The notes beneath the pieces are model-generated. The model saw only the letters and a program-made list of their open reading frames with translations. It made no database searches and was not told where the DNA came from. The position numbers and the translations under genes are program-made. From the NCBI RefSeq assembly GCF_002572525.1, contig NZ_PDBS01000001.1, forward strand, positions 3,286,001-3,350,000: a DNA stretch of 64,000 nucleotides, read 5' to 3'. This document shows, in pieces, positions 27,768 to 36,848 of this stretch (the stretch's first letter is position 1; every line of letters begins with the position of its first letter). This stretch comes from Natrinema sp. CBA1119 (GTDB lineage Archaea > Halobacteriota > Halobacteria > Halobacteriales > Natrialbaceae).

Positions 27768-29517
27768 ATGGCTGAGGATCTTAACTGGGCGGTCGGGGGC
27801 GAGGCCGGCGACGGTATCGACTCCACGGGTAAAATCTTCGCTCAGGCCCTTTCCCGAGCCGGACGGCACGTATTCACGTCGAAAGACTTCGCGTCCCGGA
27901 TCCGCGGCGGGTACACTGCCTACAAGATTCGGACGTCGGTCGAGTCAGTCCAGAGTGTCGTCGACCGACTGGATATCCTTGTCGCGCTCACACAGCGGAC
28001 GATCGACGAGAACCTCGACGAACTACACGAGGGCAGCGCCATCATCTACGACGGCGAGCGCTCGTGGGAGGCCGAGATTCCCGACGAGATGACCGCAGTC
28101 GACGTCCCGCTGAAGACGCTGGCCGAGGAGGCCGGCGGCGCGATCATGCGCAACATCGTCGCGCTCGGTGCCGCGTGCGAAATCACTAATTTCGACGTCG
28201 AGTACCTTGACGAAGCCCTCGAGAAGCGCTTCGGCGGGAAGGGGTCGAAGATCGTCGAGAACAACAAGGCGGCCGCCCGGGCGGGTCAGGAGTACGTCCA
28301 GGAGAACTACGACCTGGACCACCTCGGCTACAACATCGACACGACCGACAACGACTACGTCTTACTCAACGGCAACGAGGCGATCGGCATGGGTGCAATC
28401 GCTGCCGGCTGCCGGTTCTACGCCGGCTATCCGATCACGCCTGCGACGTCGATCATGGAGTATCTGACGGAACGCATCGAAGACTACGGCGGTCACGTCG
28501 TTCAGGCGGAAGACGAACTGTCGGCGATCAACATGGCGCTCGGTGGCGCACGGGCGGGCGCTCGAGCCATGACCGCCACGTCGGGGGCCGGGATTGATCT
28601 CATGACCGAGACCTTCGGCCTGGTCGCGACCAGCGAGACGCCGCTGGTCATCGCCGACGTGCAGCGGTCCGGTCCCTCGACGGGGATGCCGACGAAACAG
28701 GAACAGGGCGACCTCGACATGGCGCTGTACGCCGGCCACGGTGAAGTCCCGCGGTTCGTCGTCGCTCCCACGTCGATCACCGAGTGTTTCTGGAAGACCG
28801 TCGAGGCGTTCAATCTCGCAGAGAAGTACCAGACCCCGGTCTTCCTGGTCTCCGATCTGGCGATGTCGGTCACCGAACAGACGTTCCCGCCGGAGGCCTT
28901 CGACATGGACGACGTCGAGATCGATCGCGGCAAACTCGTCGACGAGGACGAAGTCGACGAGTGGCTCGACGCGCAGGGCCACTTCCGCGCCCACGCCGTC
29001 ACCGAAGACGGCGTCAGCCCGCGAGCCATCCCCGGCACGACCGACGCCGCCCACATGTCCACCGGCCTTGAGCACGACGAACTCGGCCGCCGGACAGAGG
29101 AAGAAGACGAGCGCGTCCACCAGGTCGACAAGCGATATCGCAAGGTCGAGACCGCACGGAACGAGGAGGACTGGGACTACCGCGAGTTCGGGAACTCGGA
29201 CGCCGACAACCTCGTCATCTCGTGGGGGTCCAACGAAGGTGCGCTCATCGAGGCGCTCGACTACCTCGAGGCGGACGGGATCGACGTCCGCGTCATCTCG
29301 GTGCCCTACATCTTCCCACGGCCGGACCTGACCGGGGAGATCGAGGCCGCAGACGATCGTCGTCGAGTGTAACGCGACCGGCCAGTTCGCGGACGTGATC
29401 GAACACGACGTGCTTACCCGAGTGAAACGCATCAACAAGTACACGGGCGTTCGATTCAAGGCGGACGAACTCGCGGACGATATCACCGAGAAACTCACTG
29501 AGGAGGTACCAGCATAA
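27768..29517 (+). pseudogene. korA: 2-oxoacid:ferredoxin oxidoreductase alpha subunit, frameshifted near 3' end
   Basis: Alpha subunit of a two-subunit 2-oxoacid:ferredoxin oxidoreductase, probably acting on 2-oxoglutarate in the haloarchaeal TCA cycle. It has a fused gamma-like N-terminal domain (GGEAGDGIDSTGKIFAQAL) and an alpha domain with the YPITPAT signature. From ATG 27768 the frame ends at 29372 after DDRRRV. The expected continuation (TIVVECNATGQF ... TEEVPA, 54 residues) follows in the +1 frame from about 29354 to a TAA at 29515-29517, which overlaps the korB ATG. Restoring it needs two or five more bases, or one fewer, near 29345-29356. The rest of the gene is intact. Confidence 0.85.
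29500..29507 (+). promoter_or_regulatory. Shine-Dalgarno sequence of korB
   Basis: The sequence gaggaggt lies nine bases before the korB ATG, inside the end of korA. It is a strong ribosome site, unlike the leaderless starts around it, and indicates translational re-initiation in a korAB operon. Confidence 0.7.
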
Positions 29518-30383
29518 TGAGCTCCGACGTACGATTCACCGACTTCAAATCCGACAAGCAGCCGACGTGGTGTCCCGGATGCGGCGACTTCGGGACGATG
29601 AACGGCATGATGAAAGCCCTCGCGAACACCGATAACGACCCCGACAACACCTTCGTGGTGGCCGGGATCGGCTGTTCCGGCAAGATCGGGACCTACATGC
29701 ACAGCTACGCCCTGCACGGGGTTCACGGCCGTGCGCTCCCGGTCGGGACCGGCGTCAAGATGGCCCGCCCCGACATCGAGGTCATGGTCGCCGGCGGCGA
29801 CGGTGACGGCTACTCGATCGGTGCCGGTCACTTCGTCCACGCCGTCCGCCGGAACGTCGACATGACCTACGTGGTCATGGACAACCGTATCTACGGGCTG
29901 ACGAAGGGCCAAGCCTCGCCGACCTCGCGGTCGGACTTCGAGACCAGTACGACCCCCGAAGGGCCAAAGCAGCCGCCGGTCAACCCGCTCGCCCTGGCGA
30001 TGGCCTCCGGCGCGAGCTTCATCGCGCAGTCGTTCAGTTCGGACGCATTGCGCCACGCCGAAATCATCGAGCAGGCCATCGAGCACGACGGCTTCGGCTT
30101 CGTCAACGTCTTCAGTCCGTGCGTCACGTTCAACGACGTCGACACCTACGACTACTTCCGTGACAGTCTCGTCGACCTGCAGGAGGACGAGGATCACGAT
30201 CCGAACGACTACGAGGCCGCCAAGGAAGTTATCCTCGACAGCGACAAGGAGTACCAGGGCGTCATGTACCAGAACGAAAACTCCGTGCCGTACCACGAGC
30301 AACACGGCGTCACGGAGGACATGTCCGAGATTCCCGACGGTGCGCCCGAGGACGCGATGGACCTCGTCCGCGAGTTCTACTGA
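29517..30383 (+). CDS. korB: 2-oxoacid:ferredoxin oxidoreductase beta subunit
   Basis: Thiamine-diphosphate-binding subunit that decarboxylates the 2-oxoacid and passes electrons through a [4Fe-4S] cluster to ferredoxin. Cluster ligands are C19 and C22 (CPGCGDFG), C53 (GIGCSGK) and the cysteine of SPCVTFN. The diphosphate/Mg site is AGGDGDGYSIGAGH, with MDNRIYGLTKGQASPTS after it. The protein has 288 residues, as usual. Its ATG overlaps the last base of the korA stop, so the two are translationally coupled. Substrate preference (2-oxoglutarate versus other oxoacids) is inferred from haloarchaeal KorAB. Confidence 0.93.
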   Translation: MSSDVRFTDFKSDKQPTWCPGCGDFGTMNGMMKALANTDNDPDNTFVVAGIGCSGKIGTYMHSYALHGVHGRALPVGTGVKMARPDIEVMVAGGDGDGYSIGAGHFVHAVRRNVDMTYVVMDNRIYGLTKGQASPTSRSDFETSTTPEGPKQPPVNPLALAMASGASFIAQSFSSDALRHAEIIEQAIEHDGFGFVNVFSPCVTFNDVDTYDYFRDSLVDLQEDEDHDPNDYEAAKEVILDSDKEYQGVMYQNENSVPYHEQHGVTEDMSEIPDGAPEDAMDLVREFY

Positions 30384-30405
30384 CGCCGTTCGCGGGTCAC
30401 TTTCC

Positions 30406-30474
30406 GTTCTGTACGCGAATCGGTCTCTATTCTGTACACGGATCGCACTCTGTTTTGTACACGGATCGCGCCGT
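30406..30474. repeat. Three 23-base tandem repeats after korB
   Basis: Units at 30406-30428, 30429-30451 and 30452-30474 share the core tgtacacggatcg (first unit tgtacgcgaatcg). They begin 23 bases after the korB stop. They are in a non-coding gap before a convergent lipoprotein gene. Confidence 0.75.
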
Positions 30475-30620
30475 GTGCTGGTTACTCCGTACTCTGGTTG
30501 TCCGTCGTCCGGGAAAATCGAAAACGCGGACATCGGCGGGTCGGCCGATCTTGTCCGATTCCCCCGATAATTGGTCCTCCGTCGCCGTAACTCGGGCTGG
30601 CAAACCGGGCGAGCCGACTT

Positions 30621-31289
30621 CTACCCCTCGAACGGGTGTTCGACGGACTCCATCAGTTCCTCGACGTTCGCGGCTTCGGCGGTGAGCAGTTTCGGGTAGG
30701 TCCCGAGTAACACGAGCAGGTCGCCATCGTGCTCGAACGACGTGATCTTGATCTCGATATCGATCGTCTCGCCCTCGAGGTCGCTCTGGCCGACGAACAG
30801 GTCGATCTCGCGGCCGTCGCCGAGGATATCCAGGCCGAACGAATCCTCGCGCTGGATGTCCGAGATATCCCCGTGATCGCTGGGGACCTCGCTCAGAAAC
30901 CGCTCGAGGAGTTCCCCGTTCGACATATCGTCGAGCGGGTTGAGCGATCGGCCGGCAACCTTCATGCCGGGGATCGAGACGCCCGCGAAGGCGGCTCCCT
31001 CGCGCGTCTCGCCCAGATAGTCGACCTCCTTCGTGTAGACCGAGCGCCAGACGCCGGCTCGGACGTCGCGTTCGATGCCGCCGGGGAGGTCGACCGTTCG
31101 CTCGATCGCGTCGTTATTGACGCCGCTTTCCCCGTAGCCGGCCTCCTCGAGCGCGTCCTCGGTCGGAGCGACGCGGTCGGAGTCGAACTCGAGGGGCCCG
31201 TTACCCAGAACGACGTCGAGACAGCCTGCCGTCAGTGCGAGGGTTCCGGTCGCGCCCGCGGCGAGCATCGATCGGCGAGTAAGAGTCAT
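30621..31289 (-). CDS. DUF6517-family Tat lipoprotein
   Basis: A haloarchaeal lipoprotein of 222 residues. The signal RRSMLAAGATGTLALTAGC combines twin arginines with a lipobox cysteine at 23. The mature part, with GPLEFDSDRVAPTEDALEE, SIPGMKVAGRSLNPL and FGLDILGDGREIDLFVG, matches the DUF6517 family, whose function is unknown. A TATA-like gcatat about 28 bases before the ATG suggests its own leaderless promoter. It converges with korB. Confidence 0.85.
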   Translation of the reverse strand: MTLTRRSMLAAGATGTLALTAGCLDVVLGNGPLEFDSDRVAPTEDALEEAGYGESGVNNDAIERTVDLPGGIERDVRAGVWRSVYTKEVDYLGETREGAAFAGVSIPGMKVAGRSLNPLDDMSNGELLERFLSEVPSDHGDISDIQREDSFGLDILGDGREIDLFVGQSDLEGETIDIEIKITSFEHDGDLLVLLGTYPKLLTAEAANVEELMESVEHPFEG

Positions 31290-31455
31290 TGGAAGTGTGA
31301 TTCGCTACGAGCGGCATATCCCTTGTGGCTACTTCAGGCCCACTGACAGGACCGTTTACGGGTCGAGATGGTTCGGAGTTCGGGACCGTTCGGGCGATGA
31401 GCCCGGACCGGCGAACACATGAAGAGTTATCGGGATCGACCGCCCCCGTATAGCC

Positions 31456-32577
31456 ATGACCGACTTCGCAGCGCGAGTCGAGCAGGTGTCGATCAGCGGG
31501 ATTCGCGAGGTCTTCGAGGCCGCCGGCGATGACGCGATCAACCTCGGCCTCGGCCAGCCGGATTTCCCGACGCCCGCCCACGCCCGCCGCGGGGCGATCG
31601 AAGCGATCGAGGCCGGGCGGGCCGACGCCTACACCTCGAACAAGGGCACTCCACAGCTTCGAGAGGCGATTTCGGCGAAGTACGACCGGGACTACGACCT
31701 CGAGATCGACCCCGAAGACGTGATCGCCACCTCCGGCGGCAGCGAGGCGCTGCACCTCGCGCTCGAGGCCCACGTCGATCCCGGCGAAGAAGTGATCTTC
31801 CCAGACCCCGGCTTCGTCTCCTACGACGCGCTGACACACATCGCGAGCGGTACGCCGAAGCCGGTCGGACTGCGCGAGGATCTGACCCTCGATCCCGCGA
31901 CGGTTGAGGACGCCATCACCGATGAGACCGCAGCGTTCGTCGTCAACAGCCCCGCGAACCCGACGGGAGCCGTCCAGAGCGAGGCCGACATGCGCGAGTT
32001 CGCCCGCATCGCGGACGAGCACGACGTGCTCTGCATCTCCGACGAGGTCTACGAGCACATCGTCTTCGAGGGCGACCACCACTCGCCGCTCGAGTTCGCC
32101 GAGACGGACAACGTCCTCGCCATCAGCGCTTGCTCGAAGACCTACTCGATGACCGGCTGGCGGCTGGGCTGGGTCGTTGCATCAAACCGGCGCATCGAGC
32201 GCATGCTTCGCGTCCACCAGTACGGACAGGCCTGTGCCTCCGCGCCCGCACAGTACGCCGCCGAGGCCGCCCTGACGGGGCCCCAGGATCGGGTAGAGGA
32301 GATGGTCGACACCTTCGAGCAGCGGCGGGACCTCGTGCTCGACGGGCTCACCGACGCCGGCCTCGAGGTGCCGACCCCCGAAGGGGCCTTCTACGCGATG
32401 CCGAAGGTCCCCGACGGCTGGTGTGAGGCGGTGCTCGAGCGGGGCGTCGTCGTCGTCCCCGGCGACGCCTTCGGCGCGAACGGCGAGGGCTACGCGCGGC
32501 TCTCGTACGCCACCGGAACGGAGGAACTGAAAGAGGCGCTCGAGATCATGGACGATGCGACTCGAGCCGTTCGATAG
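31456..32577 (+). CDS. Class I/II aminotransferase (aspartate/aromatic type)
   Basis: Pyridoxal-phosphate enzyme that transfers an amino group between an amino acid and a 2-oxoacid. The Schiff-base lysine is in SACSKTYSMTGWRLGW, the cofactor Asp/Tyr region is CISDEVYEHIVF, and the conserved NSPANPTG and NLGLGQPDFPTP motifs are present. The substrate-carboxylate Arg is in YARLSYATG. At 373 residues it resembles archaeal AspC-like enzymes; the specificity is not determinable. A TATA-like gttatc about 28 bases upstream fits a leaderless start. The hairpin element begins within 10 bases of its stop. Confidence 0.92.
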   Translation: MTDFAARVEQVSISGIREVFEAAGDDAINLGLGQPDFPTPAHARRGAIEAIEAGRADAYTSNKGTPQLREAISAKYDRDYDLEIDPEDVIATSGGSEALHLALEAHVDPGEEVIFPDPGFVSYDALTHIASGTPKPVGLREDLTLDPATVEDAITDETAAFVVNSPANPTGAVQSEADMREFARIADEHDVLCISDEVYEHIVFEGDHHSPLEFAETDNVLAISACSKTYSMTGWRLGWVVASNRRIERMLRVHQYGQACASAPAQYAAEAALTGPQDRVEEMVDTFEQRRDLVLDGLTDAGLEVPTPEGAFYAMPKVPDGWCEAVLERGVVVVPGDAFGANGEGYARLSYATGTEELKEALEIMDDATRAVR

Positions 32578-32585
32578 GATTGCGC

Positions 32586-32782
32586 AAGTACCTTTTTCCG
32601 CCTCGGGTTCGCTCGCTGCGCTCGCTCACCTCTCTCTGCTCGCGGGCCGAAGGCCCGCTCGCACGGCTCGAGGGACGCGAAGCGTCCCTCGTTGGGCGCA
32701 AAAATCTACGCTAAAAAGGCCGCTCGCTCCCGGTGGTCGCTCGCGGGTGCACTCCTTGTTACTCGACCGCAGCGGTAACTCC
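32586..32782 (-). repeat. Dispersed hairpin element, copy 2 (inverted relative to copy 1)
   Basis: Its 57-base block at 32695-32751 is the reverse complement of 7174-7230 with two mismatches. Hairpins are at 32642-32658 (7 bp, loop gaa) and 32669-32691 (10 bp, loop gaa). The latter occupies the same place as the 10-bp hairpin of copy 1 but with different paired bases. The distal end, ggtacctttttc-like at 32589-32600, matches the aaaaaggtac end of copy 1. A gttactcgaccgcagcggtaac palindrome-like block (32757-32780) flanks the conserved part. Confidence 0.8.
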
Positions 32783-32889
32783 TTGGTCTGTACTTGCCAC
32801 AATTTTCACCTTCTAACCTTAATGAAGGAAGTATATTACCAACTACTGATATGGAACGGTATTCTTGAAGGTGAGTGGGTGGAAAATTG

Positions 32890-33190
32890 TGTCCTGCTAT
32901 CGTGGCAACAGGGAATCGCCACGCCCTCCCCAGCCGATTCGTTTGCGCCTGACGGCGCTCACTCATCCCTCGCACAATGTCGTCGGTCGTCCTCACCTTC
33001 GTTCGGCCGACCTGCTTACGGGTCGAAGACCCGTTCGCATGGTTCGCGGGACCTCCGGTCCCGCGCTATTCGCTTTCGAGGCACTCCCTTCGTCTTCGCG
33101 CGGCGTTGCCGCGCGAATGGTCTGCGAGACCAGAGGTCTCGCACTAGTCGCGCCTCGCAGACAGCGCGCGCCACCGCACGTCGGTTGCTC
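32890..33190. repeat. Third hairpin array
   Basis: Four perfect hairpins with three-base loops occur in order: 33018-33034 (7 bp, loop gaa), 33046-33064 (8 bp, loop tcc), 33095-33117 (10 bp, loop gtt) and 33123-33143 (9 bp, loop aga). The flanks (cgccacgccctccccagccg near 32919, gcgcgccaccgcacg near 33166) look like haloarchaeal intergenic repeat sequence from memory; I could not check this. The array lies downstream of the convergent DJ-1 gene's end. Confidence 0.65.
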
Positions 33191-33286
33191 AGTCCGAACG
33201 ATACAGGGACCATCGACGCTGAACGTTCCTGTTTTCGCAGTAGCCACGTGTCCGATCCAAAACGGTGGAGAAAAGTCAGGGAGTTT

Positions 33287-33853
33287 TCAGTGCTGTGCTG
33301 ACGCGAATTCGTCGACGATCGTCCCGCAGAACGCCTCGAGGTCGTCCGGATTCCGACTCGTCACCAGTCCGTCGTCGGTGACGACCTCCTCGTCGACCCA
33401 CTCGCCGCCGGCGTTGCGAATGTCGGTCTGCAGACTGTGGTAGGAGGTCAACGTCTTGTCGTCGACGACGTCGGCTTCGACCAGCGTCCACGGGCCGTGG
33501 CAAATCACGCCCGTCGGCTTCCCGGCTTCCACGTGCTGTTGCAGGAGTTCCACGCCGTCCTCGTCGGTTCGGAGCGTGTCCGCACCGACGGTCCCGCCGG
33601 GGACGATCAGCGCGTCGTAGTCGTCCGCCGAGACCTCCTCGAACGATTTCTCGACCTCGTAGCTGTCGCTCCACTCGAGGTCGCCGTTCACGGTCTGGGC
33701 CTCGCCCGTCTCGCTGCCGAGCACGTCGACGGTGGCTCCGGCGTCGGTGACCGTCTCCTTCGGTTCGATGAACTCGACCTCTTCGGTGCCTTCCGGTGCG
33801 AGGAAGATTCCGACGGTCGTCTCCTCGAGCGGCTGGCTATCGGATTCGCTCAC
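33287..33853 (-). CDS. DJ-1/PfpI family protein (type 1 glutamine amidotransferase-like)
   Basis: A 188-residue protein of the PfpI/general-stress-protein-18 group. The nucleophile elbow is GVICHGPW with C118; the preceding LIVPGGTVGADTLR and the glutamate in LAPEGTEEVEF complete the typical catalytic neighbourhood. Homologues are hexameric proteases or deglycases, but the activity of this one is unknown. It differs enough from the DJ-1 protein at 9957 to be a separate subfamily (CHGPW versus CHGVQ). Confidence 0.87.
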   Translation of the reverse strand: MSESDSQPLEETTVGIFLAPEGTEEVEFIEPKETVTDAGATVDVLGSETGEAQTVNGDLEWSDSYEVEKSFEEVSADDYDALIVPGGTVGADTLRTDEDGVELLQQHVEAGKPTGVICHGPWTLVEADVVDDKTLTSYHSLQTDIRNAGGEWVDEEVVTDDGLVTSRNPDDLEAFCGTIVDEFASAQH

Positions 33854-34027
33854 ACCGAGAACGAGGGCGCTCGTGCGGACAAGGGTTGTACTTGCTGGTG
33901 CAAAACGGCCGGGCAGCGCTCCGATCGGCGCGGCCCGCTCGAGTACCGGAGAGACCGATCCGAGGACGCCGTCTCCCCTGCCGTCACGTGTACAATTTTA
34001 CGGCCCCGCTCCGTGGTCTCGAACGAT

Positions 34028-34993
34028 ATGCGCGCTGTACGCCTCCACGAACACGGCGATGCGGACGTACTACAGGTAGACGAGATCGATCGACCGGAGC
34101 CGGCCGCGGACGAACTCTTGATCGAGGTGGCCGCCGCGGGCGTCAACCCCGTCGATACCTACTTCCGGGACGGCTCGTACACGCCGGTCGACGTGCCGTT
34201 TACGCCCGGCGTCGATTTCTCGGGCGTCGTCGCCGAGGTCGGTGAGTCCGTCGACGGCTTCGAGGCGGGCGACCGCGTCTACGGCACCGGAATCGGCGGG
34301 GCCGCCGCGCAGGGTGCCTACGCGGAGTTCGCGACGGTTCCCACCGACCGCGTCGTGCACCTCCCCGACGGCGCGGATCTGACCGAGGCCGGCGGCGCGG
34401 GCGTCGCCGCCGTCACCGCCTGGCGCGCCCTGATCGATCACGCCGACCTCGAGCCGGCCGAATGCTGCCTGATCCACGGCGGATCGGGCGGCGTCGGTCA
34501 CGCGGCCGTCCAGATCGCGGCCGCCGTGAGTGCGCGGGTGATCACGACCGCCTCGGAGGAATATCATGACGCGCTCGCCGACTACGGAGCCGAGACGGTG
34601 CTGGACTACGGCCGCGACGATCTGGCCGACGCCGTGCTCGAGGCCTCCGGGGGCGGCGTCGACGCCGTGCTCGATCACCGCCTCGACGACTACCTGCAGT
34701 TCGACGCGGACGTGGCCGCACAGGGTGCTCGAGTCGTCGGCATCGGCGAGAACAGTCCCGATCCGGGCTTTACGAACGACGGTGCGGCCCGATCGAAGGA
34801 CGTCTCCTACCAGTTCATGAGCATGTTCAACACGCCGGACCTGCGCGTGCCGCTGCGAGGCGTCGCTCACCTCATGAACAGCGAGTCCCTCTCGATCGAC
34901 GTGGCGCGGACGTACGACCTCGAGGAGGCGGCCGACGCCCAGCGAGCCGTCATGTCGGACAGCTTCCTCGGGAAACTCGTCATCGAGCCGTAG
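34028..34993 (+). CDS. Zinc-independent quinone oxidoreductase (MDR superfamily)
   Basis: NADPH:quinone reductase-like medium-chain dehydrogenase/reductase, 321 residues. The GroES-like domain (AGVNPVDTYFRDG, GVDFSGVVAEVGESV) lacks the zinc cysteines. The Rossmann loop is IHGGSGGVGHAAVQIA (about residues 149-164). ATG 34028 follows a TATA-like acaatttta by about 30 bases. It acts in the cytosol, probably on quinones or enones. It is divergent from the DJ-1 gene (175-base gap), a pairing that could suit a redox-stress role, though this is inference. Confidence 0.9.
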   Translation: MRAVRLHEHGDADVLQVDEIDRPEPAADELLIEVAAAGVNPVDTYFRDGSYTPVDVPFTPGVDFSGVVAEVGESVDGFEAGDRVYGTGIGGAAAQGAYAEFATVPTDRVVHLPDGADLTEAGGAGVAAVTAWRALIDHADLEPAECCLIHGGSGGVGHAAVQIAAAVSARVITTASEEYHDALADYGAETVLDYGRDDLADAVLEASGGGVDAVLDHRLDDYLQFDADVAAQGARVVGIGENSPDPGFTNDGAARSKDVSYQFMSMFNTPDLRVPLRGVAHLMNSESLSIDVARTYDLEEAADAQRAVMSDSFLGKLVIEP

Positions 34994-35072
34994 CGATCAA
35001 TCGAATACCGAGCCGCGATCCAGCCGTGTGCCGAGCAGGACCGCCCGTCGGTCGACCAGCAAGATTCGACTC

Positions 35073-35477
35073 CTATCTGAATCCCTGTGGAGCGCCGTCA
35101 ACGGCTTCGTGCCGGGAGAGCAGCGCCCGTCCGCGATCGCGGAGCGCGACCGTCTCCGTCGCGGTATCGTAGTCGATGGCCTCCGTGGCCGCCAGTTTTG
35201 GGATATGCGTGTGGTGGAGCGAGATCCGAACGGCCCGTTGCTCTCTCGCCGAGACGGTACCGTGATCCGAAATCGCGTTGGGATCGGAACCGGTCTCCTG
35301 TGCGGCGATTTCCACCGCGAGCTCCGTTAGCGTCGCGGAGCCGTCGTTCGCCTCGAGATACTGCAAAACTGCGCGTCGGCGTCGATTCGCCAACAGATCC
35401 ATCACCGTATCTACGACGTCCGCACGCGAATCGCCGAACGCAGTGAGACTCTCGGGCGAATTTAGTAGTGGTATCAT
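35073..35477 (-). CDS. DUF7344 winged-helix protein
   Basis: A 134-residue haloarchaeal protein with a winged-helix domain: DLLANRRRRAVLQYLEAND, TLTELAVEIAAQET and RISLHHTHIPKLAATEAIDYD match the DUF7344 pattern. It probably acts as a transcription regulator; no ligand domain is attached. A clear TATA (tatatat at 35500-35506) lies 26 bases before the ATG. Two other DUF7344 proteins occur in this window (47221 and 51464), both fused to membrane helices. Confidence 0.82.
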   Translation of the reverse strand: MIPLLNSPESLTAFGDSRADVVDTVMDLLANRRRRAVLQYLEANDGSATLTELAVEIAAQETGSDPNAISDHGTVSAREQRAVRISLHHTHIPKLAATEAIDYDTATETVALRDRGRALLSRHEAVDGAPQGFR

Positions 35478-35554
35478 AGCCCCAATAGGAGATAGACGGT
35501 ATATATGCAGCGTGTGAGTCCGATCGAAACACTACCCCGTATTCGAGGAAGTGT

Positions 35555-36562
35555 CTAGACGAGGTCGGCGACCGCTTCCATCGTCGTCCGCTTGTCGTCC
35601 TCGGACATTCCGTTGACGAACCCGAGCCGAACGGCATCGACGCCGTCGATCTCGCTGTATGCCTCGACCCACTCGCGGACTTCCTCGGGTGTACCCGCGG
35701 GAGCCAACTCGTCGAGTACGTCTTCGGGTAGCGCCTGAGCCATCGCGTCGGTATCTCTCTCCTCCCAGGCGGCCCGGATCTCCTCGACGACGTCGGAATA
35801 GCCCTGCTCGGCGACCGAGTTCCCGTAGTAGGGGCCATACGCCCCGAGCAGGAAGGCGACGGTGCTGCGGGCCTTCTCACGTGCGGCCTCGCGATCTGCC
35901 ATCGCGATCCCGCGGACGATCGGAGCCACCCGCAGGTCCGAGAGTCCCTTGCCCCCTAACTCGGCACCGCGTTCCAGATCTTCGAGGCGGTCGCGAAGTC
36001 CGTCTTTCGTGAATAGCTGGGGGGCCCATCCGTCGCCGAAGCGACCGGCCATCTCGGTGGCCTTGGGGCCGAGGGTTCCCACGTCGATCGGCGGCGGGTT
36101 CTCGTGGGGGCCGCGCTCGTATCCCAATCCGGGAATGTCGAATATGTCGCCGTCGTAGGCGGGGTTGCCCTCCTCGTAGACGTTTCGCATCACGTCGATC
36201 ACTTCGCGGGTTCGGCGCAGCGGTCGGTCAAACTCCTGACCGTGCCAGCGCTCGGTGATCGCGGGCGAACTCGGGCCGATTCCGAATCGGAACCGGCCGT
36301 CCGCCACGTCTTGCATCGTGAGCGCCGTCTGGGCGAGCATCGACGGCGTTCGCCCGTACGGCGAGATCACGTCGTTGGAGATGCCGAGCTCCTCGGTCCG
36401 CTCGGCTGCCAGCGTCAGCGGCGGCACGATGTTCCAGCCGGTCGTCTCGCCGACCGTGATCCGGTCGAAGCCCAGTTCCTCGGCCTGAACGGCCCGCTCG
36501 GCGACGCCCTGGGGCCGATCGTAGTCGCCGAGTCGCACTAGCAAGTCCAGTTCAGCGTTCAC
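35555..36562 (-). CDS. TIGR04024-type F420-dependent LLM oxidoreductase
   Basis: Luciferase-like TIM-barrel enzyme expected to use reduced coenzyme F420. Recognisable parts are RAVQAEELGFDRITVGE, GISNDVISPYGRTPSMLAQTA, RFRFGIGPSSPAI and DVGTLGPKATEMAGRFGDGW. GTG 36562 gives 335 residues beginning at the conserved NAELDLLVRLGDYDR. An ATG at 36631 would add 23 low-complexity residues and lies only about 10 bases from an AT-rich TATA-like stretch, so I prefer the later start with moderate confidence. The substrate is unknown. It is divergent from a FAD-linked dehydrogenase gene. Confidence 0.82.
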   Translation of the reverse strand: MNAELDLLVRLGDYDRPQGVAERAVQAEELGFDRITVGETTGWNIVPPLTLAAERTEELGISNDVISPYGRTPSMLAQTALTMQDVADGRFRFGIGPSSPAITERWHGQEFDRPLRRTREVIDVMRNVYEEGNPAYDGDIFDIPGLGYERGPHENPPPIDVGTLGPKATEMAGRFGDGWAPQLFTKDGLRDRLEDLERGAELGGKGLSDLRVAPIVRGIAMADREAAREKARSTVAFLLGAYGPYYGNSVAEQGYSDVVEEIRAAWEERDTDAMAQALPEDVLDELAPAGTPEEVREWVEAYSEIDGVDAVRLGFVNGMSEDDKRTTMEAVADLV

Positions 36563-36848
36563 AGTGCTCCCCTCCGCGTCTGCCGTCGGATCGCTCGTCG
36601 TACTGCCATCACCACACACCGCGTCACCCATTCACATAAATTTGTAGCGTTTCCGTCCAGTCTCCCGGGACGAACGGTCGCCGCTGTCACCGATCGAGGG
36701 TCTCGGCACACAGCTACCGTGCTACCTCGAGGTGCCGATGCAGGTCGCGGGTTCGGGACTCGAGCGCGTGGCCGTTTCCACCTGTTCGACTTCCGGTCCC
36801 TTCGAAACGGTGGGAAACGTTGATACGAGTCGTGACCGACGTGGACGT

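Larger units (their letters stand above)
32578..33286. other. 700-base non-coding region filled with hairpin elements
   Basis: No gene is supported here. It contains hairpin element copy 2 (32586-32782), an AT-rich stretch (32785-32880) that could hold a promoter, and a third hairpin array (about 32890-33190). Open frames crossing it are interrupted by palindromes and have no recognisable protein content. Confidence 0.65.

Noticed and set aside
29340-29360. Programmed frameshifting in korA
   Set aside because: No slippery heptamer, and no obvious stimulatory structure at the site; an indel is simpler.
28362-30533. 723-codon minus-strand frame opposite korAB
   Set aside because: It overlaps strongly supported korA and korB; no protein motif is present.
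32555-33443. Two plus-strand frames of about 190-250 codons across the hairpin region
   Set aside because: They cross palindromes, overlap neighbouring gene ends and lack halophile-like acidic composition.
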